Below are positions 43,469 through 51,074 of a DNA stretch of 64,000 nt, piece after piece. A program made the position numbers and the translations under genes. Every line of letters begins with the position of its first letter. Positions within the stretch are counted from its first letter, which is position 1. The DNA comes from JAABVD01 sp965204545. GTDB taxonomy: Bacteria; Verrucomicrobiota; Verrucomicrobiia; Opitutales; UBA2995. A model generated the notes under the pieces. The model did not search any database. It was given only the letters and a program-made list of their open reading frames with translations, and was not told where the DNA came from. The DNA lies in contig CBDBFA010000003.1 in the NCBI GenBank assembly GCA_965204545.1, positions 3,286,001 through 3,350,000 of the forward strand, read 5' to 3'.

Positions 43469-44962
43469 GTGGATTACGCCCAACTGTTTTTCGCCACTTG
43501 GCCGGACCTTATCGTGGTTCTGGGAATGTTTGCAGCTCTCGGATGGGACTACACCAAGTACAAGAACTCCCCCGTCGAGATCCGCAGCGACAAAGCGGCT
43601 CTGATTTCCTCGCTCTCCCTTCTCCTGGCCCTCGCCGGGGTGGGGTGGCAATTGGGTTCGGGTTCCGGTAGTCCCGGAGTCCCGGCCGATACCTGGGAGG
43701 GCCAGATCGTCCTCACTCCCCTCACCCTTGGGTTCAAGGCCCTCGTCTTTGCCTTGGCACTGTTCATCGTCCAGTTCGCCAGATCCCAGGTCCCCAATAA
43801 GCACGTCAGCGAGTATTTCGGGCTTCTGCTCCTCAGCACGCTGGGTATGGGTTTTCTCATTACCGCCCAGAACCTGTTGATGCTCTTTATTTCCATAGAA
43901 CTGATATCCCTCAGTCTCTACGGCCTCACCGCCTTTCAAAATTCCCAGCGTTTTTCCGTCGAGGCGGGGATAAAGTACTTTGCCATTGGGGGGGTATCCT
44001 CCGCCTTTCTCCTTTTCGGCATCAGCTACCTCTACGGCGCCACCAACGCCCTGGCCTTTGACGACATAATCACCGCGCTGCAAAGCGGGGCCATGCCGTC
44101 GGGTTACCTGTGGATTGCCTCGGCTTTTCTCTTGGTGGGCTTCGGGTTCAAGATTGCCGCCGTCCCATTTCACCTCTGGGCTCCCGACGCTTACCAATGC
44201 GCCCCCGTCCCCGTCGCGGCGTGGATAGCCACCGGATCCAAAATCGCCAGCTTCTTCGTGTTGGTGCAACTCTTCGGACCCGTTCTGGAGTTCTCGGTCG
44301 ATCGCGACACCCTCATCGCCGGCATCGTTTTGATCTCCGTCCTCAGCATGGTGCTGGGCAACATCGGCGCGCTTCGACAAACTTGCGTCAAACGCCTGCT
44401 GGCCTACTCCAGTATCGCCCATGCCGGCTACATCCTCATCGGATTCATAGCGGCCAACCGGGAAGGCAACGTTTCGGTACTGTATTACAGTGTCGTCTAT
44501 GCCGCCGCCACCTTGGGGGCCTTTGCCGTTATCGGGATCGTCAGCCATCGCCTCGAACGCGAGGCCCTGATCAATGACTTCAATGGCTGCTGGAAACGAA
44601 ACCCCGGTCTCAGCTTCCTGTTCATGATCTTCATCCTTTCCCTTGCCGGCATTCCTCCCCTGTCCGGATTCTTCGGGAAATTCTACCTCTTCATGGCGGC
44701 CATCGGCTCGAAACCGGAAATCGCGGGTTGGAGCGATGGATTCTACTGGCTCGTCGCCGTGGCCCTCCTCATGTCCGCCGTCTCCTTGTTCTACTACATC
44801 ATGGTGCTCAAAGCATTCCTGGTTTCAGATGAGTCTCCCGCCCCGGCCCCGATCAACCTGAGCAAAGCCGAGGGCACAGGGTTGGTCATCCTCTGTCTCC
44901 TCGTAGTGGGCCTCGGCATCGTCCCCATGGTCCTGGTCGACTTCATCAGCACCACTCTCTGA
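43469..44962 (+). CDS. nuoN: NADH-quinone oxidoreductase subunit N (operon 2)
   Basis: 497-residue antiporter-like subunit ending operon 2. TM5 glutamate ISIELISLSLYGLTAF, TM7 lysine VGFGFKIAAVPFHLWAPDAYQCAPVPVAAWIATGSK, ILSLAGIPPLSGFFGKF. The start is GTG 43469, 2 bp after nuoM; no nearby in-frame ATG fits. The stop is followed at once by the GGATTAACCACAGAGG dispersed word. Confidence 0.95.
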   Translation: MDYAQLFFATWPDLIVVLGMFAALGWDYTKYKNSPVEIRSDKAALISSLSLLLALAGVGWQLGSGSGSPGVPADTWEGQIVLTPLTLGFKALVFALALFIVQFARSQVPNKHVSEYFGLLLLSTLGMGFLITAQNLLMLFISIELISLSLYGLTAFQNSQRFSVEAGIKYFAIGGVSSAFLLFGISYLYGATNALAFDDIITALQSGAMPSGYLWIASAFLLVGFGFKIAAVPFHLWAPDAYQCAPVPVAAWIATGSKIASFFVLVQLFGPVLEFSVDRDTLIAGIVLISVLSMVLGNIGALRQTCVKRLLAYSSIAHAGYILIGFIAANREGNVSVLYYSVVYAAATLGAFAVIGIVSHRLEREALINDFNGCWKRNPGLSFLFMIFILSLAGIPPLSGFFGKFYLFMAAIGSKPEIAGWSDGFYWLVAVALLMSAVSLFYYIMVLKAFLVSDESPAPAPINLSKAEGTGLVILCLLVVGLGIVPMVLVDFISTTL

Positions 44963-45455
44963 GGAGGGATTAACCACAGAGGACACAGAGGGAATTAAAG
45001 GAAGAAGTAAGAAGGCAGAAGGAAGAAGGACAAATCATCTTGATCATGATCGTGATCGACATTGCCTCTCGCGAAGCTCGCCAAGAATCGCAAAGAAGGA
45101 GGGAACCAGAAGGAAAGGAAGAAGGATGAAGGATGAAAATGGGAAGCAATTTAATTGGCCACAAAAGGCACATAAACCACAAAAGAAATCATTTTGCGCC
45201 TTTTGTGCTTTTTGTGGTTCCTCTCTCCCAATTCCTCATTCCTAATTCTTAATTCCTCATTGGCGCCCCCGGCGCCTTTCTTCCCCTCTCCGTTTTCTCC
45301 TGTTCGCGAAGCGTTGTTTAATTCCTTTGTGCCTTTGTGCCTCTGTGCCTTTGTGCCATCTCGCCTTGGCGAGATCCAATTCCTCCCTTTCGTTTTTCCT
45401 GAAAAAAACGGATTTTTCCCATTTTTCCTTGTTGACAGGCACTGCCTGCGGCTCC
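44963..45455. repeat. Gene-free spacer of dispersed repeat words
   Basis: It holds the ATTAACCACAGAGGACACAG word (from 44970), GATCATGATCGTGATC (about 45042-45058), an AATTCCTAATTCTTAATTCC word ending in a GGCGCC-ccc-GGCGCC palindrome (about 45230-45280), a GTTCGCGAAGCG palindrome, the CCTTTGTGCCTCTGTGCC word and TCTCGCC-tt-GGCGAGA (about 45358-45378). No gene is visible. Confidence 0.65.
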
Positions 45456-45477
45456 TTATTGCGACTGAGACTCAAAA
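45456..45477 (+). promoter_or_regulatory. Candidate Fur box and promoter before the TonB receptor
   Basis: TTATTGCGACTGAGACTCAA is an imperfect palindrome of the type found as Fur sites before iron-uptake receptors. A TTGACA (45432-45437) lies just upstream and could be the -35 element, with the -10 falling at about 45455-45461, so bound Fur would cover the promoter. Based on sequence resemblance only. Confidence 0.4.
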
Positions 45478-45511
45478 CCAATAAGTCTGAGCAGTGGATC
45501 TGCAAACGGAA

Positions 45512-47641
45512 ATGAATAGGAAAAGAAAGGGATCGGGATTGATGCATCCGTGGGGTGCAATTACCATTTTTGCCTTATTGCAAGCGGCGGGGTGGGGACA
45601 GGATAAAGTCGTAACGCTGGATGAATTCGTAGCGGTTGGAAGGTACCTTTATACGGATCAGGTCAATGCTCTCAGAACGCCGACGCCTGTCATCGACGTG
45701 CCGCAAAGCCTTTCAATTGTTACCGCCGACCTGATTACCCTGCAGGGCTTTAAGAGTCTCGGTGACATCGTCAACTACACACCCGGGGTAAGCACATCAC
45801 AGGGTGAAGGCCACCGTGACGCGGTCGTGTTTCGGGGTGTGCGATCGACGGCTGATTTCCTTATCGATGGGGTCCGCGACGATGTTCAGTACTACCGCCC
45901 GCTTTATAACCTGGAGCAGGTAGAAATACTGCGTGGACCGAATGCGCTTCATTTCGGGCGTGGCGGCACGGGCGGTATCCTGAACCGTGTCACCAAGAAA
46001 GGTGTGATCGGCGCGAATTTTTCGGGTTACCAAGCGAGTATCGATACCTTCGGCGAATTTGCTTTTCAGGTCGACAGCAACAATGCGGTCGATGAAAACT
46101 CGGCTGTTCGGATCAATGCATTTTTCGAAAGCCTGGACAATCATCGTGATTTCTATGGCGGTGAACGCATTGGTGTTAACCCAACCGCTAAAATCGAACT
46201 GAGCCCGGGCTCGACGCTTGATCTATCCTACGAGTATGTCGACCACGAGCGTTTTATTGATCGCGGTATTCCAACTGGCTCAGATGGACGTCCGGTTGAG
46301 GCCTTCGAAGGTATACTTTTCGCCGATCCGGAGCTTAATTTAACCCAGCTTGAAGCCCATTTGCTTCGCGCAGCACTGCAACAGGACTTTTCGGATACCC
46401 TGAAAGGAAATTTCAGCGCCTTTTATGGCGATTATGACAAGCTCTATCAGAACTTTTATGCATCGGGTTATAACCAGGCGGCCACACCCGACCTGGTGAC
46501 ACTCGATGGATACGTGGATACGACCGACCGTCAAAACCTGATCCTGTCCGGAAACCTGATCGGAGAATTCCGCACCCATGATATCAGCCACACTGTCATC
46601 GCCGGCGCTGAGTTTATCGACACCTCATCGGATCAGGATCGCTTTAATTCCTACTGGGACACAACTTCGGATGATAATGAAATTTTCACGATAAATCGTC
46701 CTCTCGATTTGCGTGGAGGCGTCGGTGTCAACGCATCCGGCGTAGCGACGACAAACAGTTTCAAGGCGGATCTCAATGACGACACACGAGTGAGCATCGA
46801 CGTCTTTTCTGTCTATGCCCAAGACGAGATCGAGCTTTCAGATCAGTGGGATGTGATTTTCGGTGCCCGGAGTGACAGCTTTGACATCGAGGTCTTCAAC
46901 GTTCCAGCGAATGAAAAGCGGAGCCGAAAGGATGAAGAAATTTCGCCGCGCATCGGTCTGGTCTTCAAGCCGGAGGAAAACACCTCACTTTACGGGAGTT
47001 TCAGTGAATCCTTCCTTCCACGCAGTGGAGAGCAGTTTGCAAACATCAATGGCAATAACAACCAACTGGATCCAAACACATTCTCCAACCTCGAGGCGGG
47101 TGTAAAAGTGGACTTCAGCCAGGGTCTGAGCCTGACAGCTTCCATATTCGAGGTTGAGCAAAGCTCGCCCCAGGTGGCCGATGATGATCCGGAAACCCTG
47201 GATGTCATCGACTCGGAAATTTCAGGTTTCGAGCTGCAGCTTCAAGGCCAAGTTGCAGACAACTGGTTTATCTTGGCCGGCTATGGCAATTTGGATGGTG
47301 AGCAAGTCAATCGATCCGGTCCAACAGGCCGACGCCCGCGTGAGTTGCCGGAAAACATGTTCTCAGTCTGGAACAGCTTTCAGGTTTCGGATCAATTTGG
47401 TTTGGGCCTGGGTCTGACCTACCAGGATTCAAGCTTTATCAATAACGGGAATACCGCAGTCCTGCCGAGCTATACCCGTATTGATGCGGCAGCTTTCTAT
47501 GAAGTGTCTGACAGACTCCGTGTTCAGGTTAACCTCGAAAACGTGACGGATGAACTCTATTTCCCGAACTCCCACAGTACGCATCAGGCAACCGTGGGAG
47601 CGCCCCTGAACGCACGTGTAGCAATCATTGGGCGGTATTAG
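45512..47641 (+). CDS. TonB-dependent siderophore receptor
   Basis: 709-residue outer-membrane receptor. Signal peptide MNRKRKGSGLMHPWGAITIFALLQAAGWGQ, then a plug domain (about 45-160: PTPVIDVPQSLSIVTADLI, VFRGVRSTADFLIDGVRDDVQYYRPLYNLEQVEILRGPNAL-GRGGTGGILNRVTK) and a 22-strand-type barrel ending in ...APLNARVAIIGRY with the terminal aromatic residue needed for barrel assembly. The plug resembles the ferric-siderophore receptor class. The start is ATG 45512; GTG 45494 is possible. Codon use looks less GC-rich than the nuo genes, hinting at separate ancestry. No siderophore synthesis or TonB/ExbBD genes are beside it. Confidence 0.93.
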   Translation: MNRKRKGSGLMHPWGAITIFALLQAAGWGQDKVVTLDEFVAVGRYLYTDQVNALRTPTPVIDVPQSLSIVTADLITLQGFKSLGDIVNYTPGVSTSQGEGHRDAVVFRGVRSTADFLIDGVRDDVQYYRPLYNLEQVEILRGPNALHFGRGGTGGILNRVTKKGVIGANFSGYQASIDTFGEFAFQVDSNNAVDENSAVRINAFFESLDNHRDFYGGERIGVNPTAKIELSPGSTLDLSYEYVDHERFIDRGIPTGSDGRPVEAFEGILFADPELNLTQLEAHLLRAALQQDFSDTLKGNFSAFYGDYDKLYQNFYASGYNQAATPDLVTLDGYVDTTDRQNLILSGNLIGEFRTHDISHTVIAGAEFIDTSSDQDRFNSYWDTTSDDNEIFTINRPLDLRGGVGVNASGVATTNSFKADLNDDTRVSIDVFSVYAQDEIELSDQWDVIFGARSDSFDIEVFNVPANEKRSRKDEEISPRIGLVFKPEENTSLYGSFSESFLPRSGEQFANINGNNNQLDPNTFSNLEAGVKVDFSQGLSLTASIFEVEQSSPQVADDDPETLDVIDSEISGFELQLQGQVADNWFILAGYGNLDGEQVNRSGPTGRRPRELPENMFSVWNSFQVSDQFGLGLGLTYQDSSFINNGNTAVLPSYTRIDAAAFYEVSDRLRVQVNLENVTDELYFPNSHSTHQATVGAPLNARVAIIGRY

Positions 47642-47992
47642 CAATGCAGTTGGCAGTTATCATGAGGGATTAACCACAAAAAGCGCAGAGAGAGGGAGAG
47701 AGGCTGAGATTTCTTACAATCTTGATCTTGATCGTGATCGAAAACTAACATGGATAAACGGGATGGACAGGATTTGGATAATCCGTGCTCATCCGTGTAA
47801 TCCGAGGTTTCTTCTTCTCTCCCACTTTGTGCCTTTGTGCCTCTGTGCCTTTGTGCCATCTCGCCTTGGCGAGATCCAATTCCTAATTGGCGCCCCCGGC
47901 GCTTTTTGTGGTTGATCCTTCCCAATTCCTCCTGAGGGGATACAAGTGAAACTCAAAGTTGGAAACTTCAACTCATCAAGGAGAATTAAAGA
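47642..47992. repeat. Gene-free spacer of dispersed repeat words
   Basis: It contains ATTAACCACAAAAAGCGCAGAG, CTTGATCTTGATCGTGATCG (47721-47740), the CCTTTGTGCCTCTGTGCC word, TCTCGCC-tt-GGCGAGA, AATTCCTAATT and GGCGCCCCCGGCGC (about 47824-47903). A GGAGAATTAAAGA ribosome site for the next gene lies at its end. Confidence 0.65.
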
Positions 47993-48364
47993 ATGGAACT
48001 CGGTGCATTTTCGGTAAGCTTGGCAGTTAAGGATCTGGAAGCTTCGAGGTCCTTTTACGAGAAATTCGGGTTTGAGGTTGTGGGAGGCGACGCTTCCCAC
48101 AACTGGCAAATCCTCAGGAACGGGGATCACACCATAGGCCTCTTCCAGGGCATGTTTGAGCAGAACATCCTGACCTTCAATCCCGGCTGGGACAAACACG
48201 CTCAACCATTGGAATCGTTTATCGATGTGCGCGAACTGCAGCGGCAACTAAAGGCCAAAGGTATCGTCCTGCACACCGAAGCGGACGAGAACGGCGCCGG
48301 CCCTGCCAGCTTCCTGGCCCTGGACCCGGACGGCAATCCGATCCTCGTGGATCAACACGTGTGA
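47993..48364 (+). CDS. VOC-family (glyoxalase/bleomycin-resistance-like) protein
   Basis: 123-residue single-unit vicinal-oxygen-chelate protein: FSVSLAVKDLEASRSFYEKFGFEVVGG, NWQILRNGDHTIGLFQG, ASFLALDPDGNPILVDQHV. The fold has two beta-alpha-beta-beta-beta modules with a metal site made partly by a second subunit. Substrate is unknown; members range from glyoxalases to antibiotic-resistance proteins. A good ribosome-binding site (AAGGAG) precedes the ATG. It stands alone between repeat-rich spacers. Confidence 0.87.
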   Translation: MELGAFSVSLAVKDLEASRSFYEKFGFEVVGGDASHNWQILRNGDHTIGLFQGMFEQNILTFNPGWDKHAQPLESFIDVRELQRQLKAKGIVLHTEADENGAGPASFLALDPDGNPILVDQHV

Positions 48365-49317
48365 GCCCGTAATCAGGGTTCAAGAACGGTTTATACCGGG
48401 AAATGACCTCTCCCAACTTGTCACGCCGTAATCCTTGGAGGCGGAAGCTCGCCAAGAACCGCAAAGAAGGAGGGAAGGAATAAACCACAGATGACGAAGA
48501 TTTTCACAGATTTAAAAAAGGAGGACGGACTTTCCTGCCGGCCACGCCGGGAGGCGAGTCCCCCATAACCTTAAAATGGGGGGTTGGAAAACCCCCTTTC
48601 CGTTAAATCCTTCTTTGGGCCTTTTGCGTTCTCTGCGATCTTTTGCGGCTATTTACCATCCTATTCGCGACAGCGATTCTGCTCCGGCAAAGCCGGATCA
48701 AGCGACTGAATGGAGCGTTGTTCAACTTCTTCCTTTCACTCTCCCCCTCTGTGTCACGCCGTAGACCTGCAAGGCGAAGGCGGATGTGTCCTCTGTGATC
48801 TCTGTGGTTTTATCTTATTCATGCCTCAGTGCGCTTGGCGAGACTTCCTTCCTGGATGCTTGATGCAGGATGATAAATTTTCCCAACAAATTTGTTGCCA
48901 ACGGATCTGTTGGCTGGCGGATGACACGAATGGGAAAAATGGGGAATTGAACATGGATGCTCAGGATGCACGGGATAAATAGCCACAAAAACCACAAAAT
49001 TCATGATTGGCGCCCCATTCCCTTTTCCCGTAAGGATGCGGAATCGATTTCGATATCTTGGTGCCTATCTTGGTGCAGTCTCTGCGCCCTGAATCCTTTG
49101 TTATTTCCAGTAACTTCCTGGCTTCCAGGCATTTAAGTTGCACTGCATCTTGGTGCCCACTTGGTGCCTGACTTGGTGCCATCTCGCCTCGGCGAGATCC
49201 AATTCCTAATTCGCGCGCCTTGGCGCCCCCTTCCCCTTCCTCCGCCCCAAGTTGTAGGAGCGGCTTTACGCCGCGATTGCTTTGGAGGTGTATCCAAGCG
49301 GCATAGTCGTTGTGGTG
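48365..49317. repeat. Gene-free, repeat-rich stretch
   Basis: No convincing gene in about 950 bp. It holds palindromic words (CCGGCCACGCCGGGAGG, GTCACGCCGTAGAC, TCTCGCC-tc-GGCGAGA near 49180), CACAGAG/CTCTGTG fragments and ACAAATTTGTTGCCAACGGATCTGTTGGC near 48893. A REP hairpin lies at 49253-49280 (stem GCGGC-TTTAC-GCCGC). Short frames here are built from repeat words. Confidence 0.6.
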
Positions 49318-49416
49318 GAAATTCGAGGGCTGTGATGAGCCTTGAAAAATCGGACTCTTCCAGCTCCCAGACTCTTTTTTTTCAGATCCTCTTGCTCATC
49401 GCAGCCCTCGAATTTC
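49318..49416. ncRNA. Strong 22-bp hairpin with 55-nt loop, possible structured RNA
   Basis: Arms 49318-49339 (GAAATTCGAGGGCTGTGATGAG) and 49395-49416 are reverse complements except one position that still pairs as G-U in RNA. The loop contains CGGACTCTTCC and a T7 run. It lies just outside the left border repeat of the defence island. No reverse transcriptase is nearby, so a retron RNA is unlikely; a small RNA, a recombination hairpin or a mobile-element end are open possibilities. Confidence 0.35.
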
Positions 49417-49459
49417 TTCTCGGTTTCGGGATAAACCGGCTACCGCAATCCCTTTGCAA

Positions 49460-49540
49460 CCCACCTGCAGCAGTTAGGCAGGCGGGTTTTCGTCAATAAC
49501 TTGCAGGTCTTTTCGTTTTGAATTTTCCGGTTTCTGAGCG
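49460..49540. repeat. Left border repeat of the defence island
   Basis: A hairpin (CCCACCTGC-AGCAGTTAG-GCAGGCGGG, 49460-49486) is followed by AATAACT and AGGTCTTTTCGTT. The hairpin part resembles 61919-61961 and the 46 bases from 49495 match 61652-61697 at 37 positions, in the same orientation. These could be remnants of attachment or recombination sites bracketing the island; no integrase is present. Confidence 0.5.
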
Positions 49541-49770
49541 CTTCCATTGCCTGAAGTGCCGGATTTTTCCCGAAAGATTGACTTTTTGAGCGATATTCAG
49601 GGTAAATGAGCATTTATTTGAAGATGCGAGTGGGCAAAAGCGCAAATATCAGCAACTCTTACAACTCATCCCTCCAGTTTTTTGTCTTATCCCTAAAACC
49701 CACCGCTTCCGCAGCTATTCCGCTAAATCGAGTGCAGTGACATCACCCAATGTAAATAACTGTCATTTAA

Positions 49771-50460
49771 ATGAAAATTGAACCTGAAATCTCCAGTGTT
49801 TCGATTGTCATCCTCGGCCATTTCAATCCAGCGATTTTCACTCCTTCTTGGTTTGCATGGCGCGGGCTTCTTCCAAAGAAGATAGTCGACATTGCAGCTC
49901 TGAAAATTGCCCATCCCCAGATCACAGAATTCAATGCAGATTGGCTCAACCTGCAAATAGTTCCTGAAAGCTTCTCAATCAGCACGACTCAATCGCCCTT
50001 TGTTCGCCTGCGAGACCTGGTTGTCCGAATCTTCCGAGAACAGCTTCCCCATACGCCTCTTAAAGCCATGGGCATCAACCGAGCAGTACACTTTTCCATG
50101 GGAAGCTTTAGCGAGCGAGATCGAGTCGGCAGGTTGCTGGCGCCGGTTGAGCCTTGGGGCGCCTTGGGTAAGGAACTTGAACTGGACAGAGAGCATGGGG
50201 GCATGACTTCTCTCACTATGACGCAGTTGGATCCGGAAGGCAGGCCACCAGGTGGGCAAGTAAACGTGACCGTGGAGCCATCGAAACGGATTGGACGTAC
50301 GGGCGTATACGTCCGAATTAACGATCACTATACCATTGAGAACTTGGAGGGGCGGATGGCAACCAGTGAAATCGTTACCCTGCTGGAAGAGAATTTTGAT
50401 AAATCTCTTCTGCGGGCGAATCAAATCATCAATCACATTATGACGCTAAAGGGGGGATAA
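49771..50460 (+). CDS. Uncharacterised protein, first gene of a three-gene cassette
   Basis: 229-residue soluble protein I cannot assign to a characterised family. Visible features: an N-terminal beta-rich region with HFNPAIFTPSWFAWRGLLP, the conserved-looking core LNLQIVPESFSISTTQSPFVRLRDLVVRIF and MGINRAVHFSM, a middle WGALGKEL...SLTMTQ, and a beta-rich VNVTVEPSKRIGRTGVYVRINDHYTIEN before a C-terminal helix. No signal or membrane segment. It overall recalls sporadically distributed proteins of the TIGR04255 kind, but that is only an impression. Two bases separate its stop from the next gene's ATG, and base composition is more AT-rich than the nuo region. Confidence 0.75.
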   Translation: MKIEPEISSVSIVILGHFNPAIFTPSWFAWRGLLPKKIVDIAALKIAHPQITEFNADWLNLQIVPESFSISTTQSPFVRLRDLVVRIFREQLPHTPLKAMGINRAVHFSMGSFSERDRVGRLLAPVEPWGALGKELELDREHGGMTSLTMTQLDPEGRPPGGQVNVTVEPSKRIGRTGVYVRINDHYTIENLEGRMATSEIVTLLEENFDKSLLRANQIINHIMTLKGG

Positions 50461-50462
50461 TT

Positions 50463-51074
50463 ATGCTAGAAACTGTAGTCGCTTTTTTGGATAACGGCGT
50501 TCAGGATTCGTCAGACGTCAATGAAAATTCGGGTATGCCTCGTACTCCCGACCGGCTACTTCGAGAAGGACATGCGGGACGTATCGAGGCTGTAAGCAAG
50601 CACGTCAGAGGAATGGCGTTGCAAAGCACCGAAATCGAAGAGAGTTCAAATTATGATCGCTCGAAATCGCCCAGGATCATTTCTGAATTTGGCTCGATCA
50701 TCGAATTACCTGAGCTCAAAAAAATATCGAATGCCCCACCTCTGGCAACCTTTCATGCCCTGCAAGAGTGGGAGGGTTACGTCCTTGAAAAAAGAGCCGA
50801 TGAATTTACGGCACGGCTATTGGATTTGACCGCGGGCTCCTCGCACGAAGAAGAAGAAGCCACAATTCCTTTGGAGGAAATCGCGGAAGACGATCACATT
50901 CGTGTGATCCGTGGTAGCATTTTTCGGTGGGTAATTGGCTACGAACGATCCGCAAGTGGAACCAAACGACGCGTCTCCCAAATCGTTTTCCGCGACCTTC
51001 CAGCAATCACCAAACAAGACATGTTTGAGGCAAAGGAATGGGCCAGAAAGATCGTTCAGTTATGGTCGGACTAA
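50463..51074 (+). CDS. Uncharacterised protein, second gene of the cassette
   Basis: 203-residue protein. The N-terminal half is low-complexity and charged; the C-terminal half reads like a compact beta-barrel: LQEWEGYVLEKRADEFTARLLDLT, then acidic EEEEATIPLEEIAEDD, then GSIFRWVIGYERSASGTKRRVSQIVFRDLP. The pattern of a WEG start, an acidic stretch and an F-W-IGY strand suggests a small barrel domain of a conserved but unnamed family. It overlaps the next gene by 13-37 bp depending on that gene's start, indicating coupled translation. Confidence 0.75.
   Translation: MLETVVAFLDNGVQDSSDVNENSGMPRTPDRLLREGHAGRIEAVSKHVRGMALQSTEIEESSNYDRSKSPRIISEFGSIIELPELKKISNAPPLATFHALQEWEGYVLEKRADEFTARLLDLTAGSSHEEEEATIPLEEIAEDDHIRVIRGSIFRWVIGYERSASGTKRRVSQIVFRDLPAITKQDMFEAKEWARKIVQLWSD

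Noticed and set aside
43379..44548. 389-residue open frame on the minus strand
   Set aside because: Antisense to nuoN of operon 2; same reasoning.
32873..44962. Operon 2 as a membrane-bound hydrogenase or Mrp antiporter
   Set aside because: The NuoD subunit lacks [NiFe]-ligand cysteine pairs, and the A, B, C, D, H and I subunits are all of the complex I type.
49318..49416. Retron-type non-coding RNA
   Set aside because: A retron would need an adjacent reverse transcriptase, and none is present in the window.
49460..49540. Integrase attachment site or integron attC
   Set aside because: The hairpin with GTTAGG superficially recalls attC, but there is no integrase, no cassette array and no conserved R/L box layout; kept only as a border repeat.
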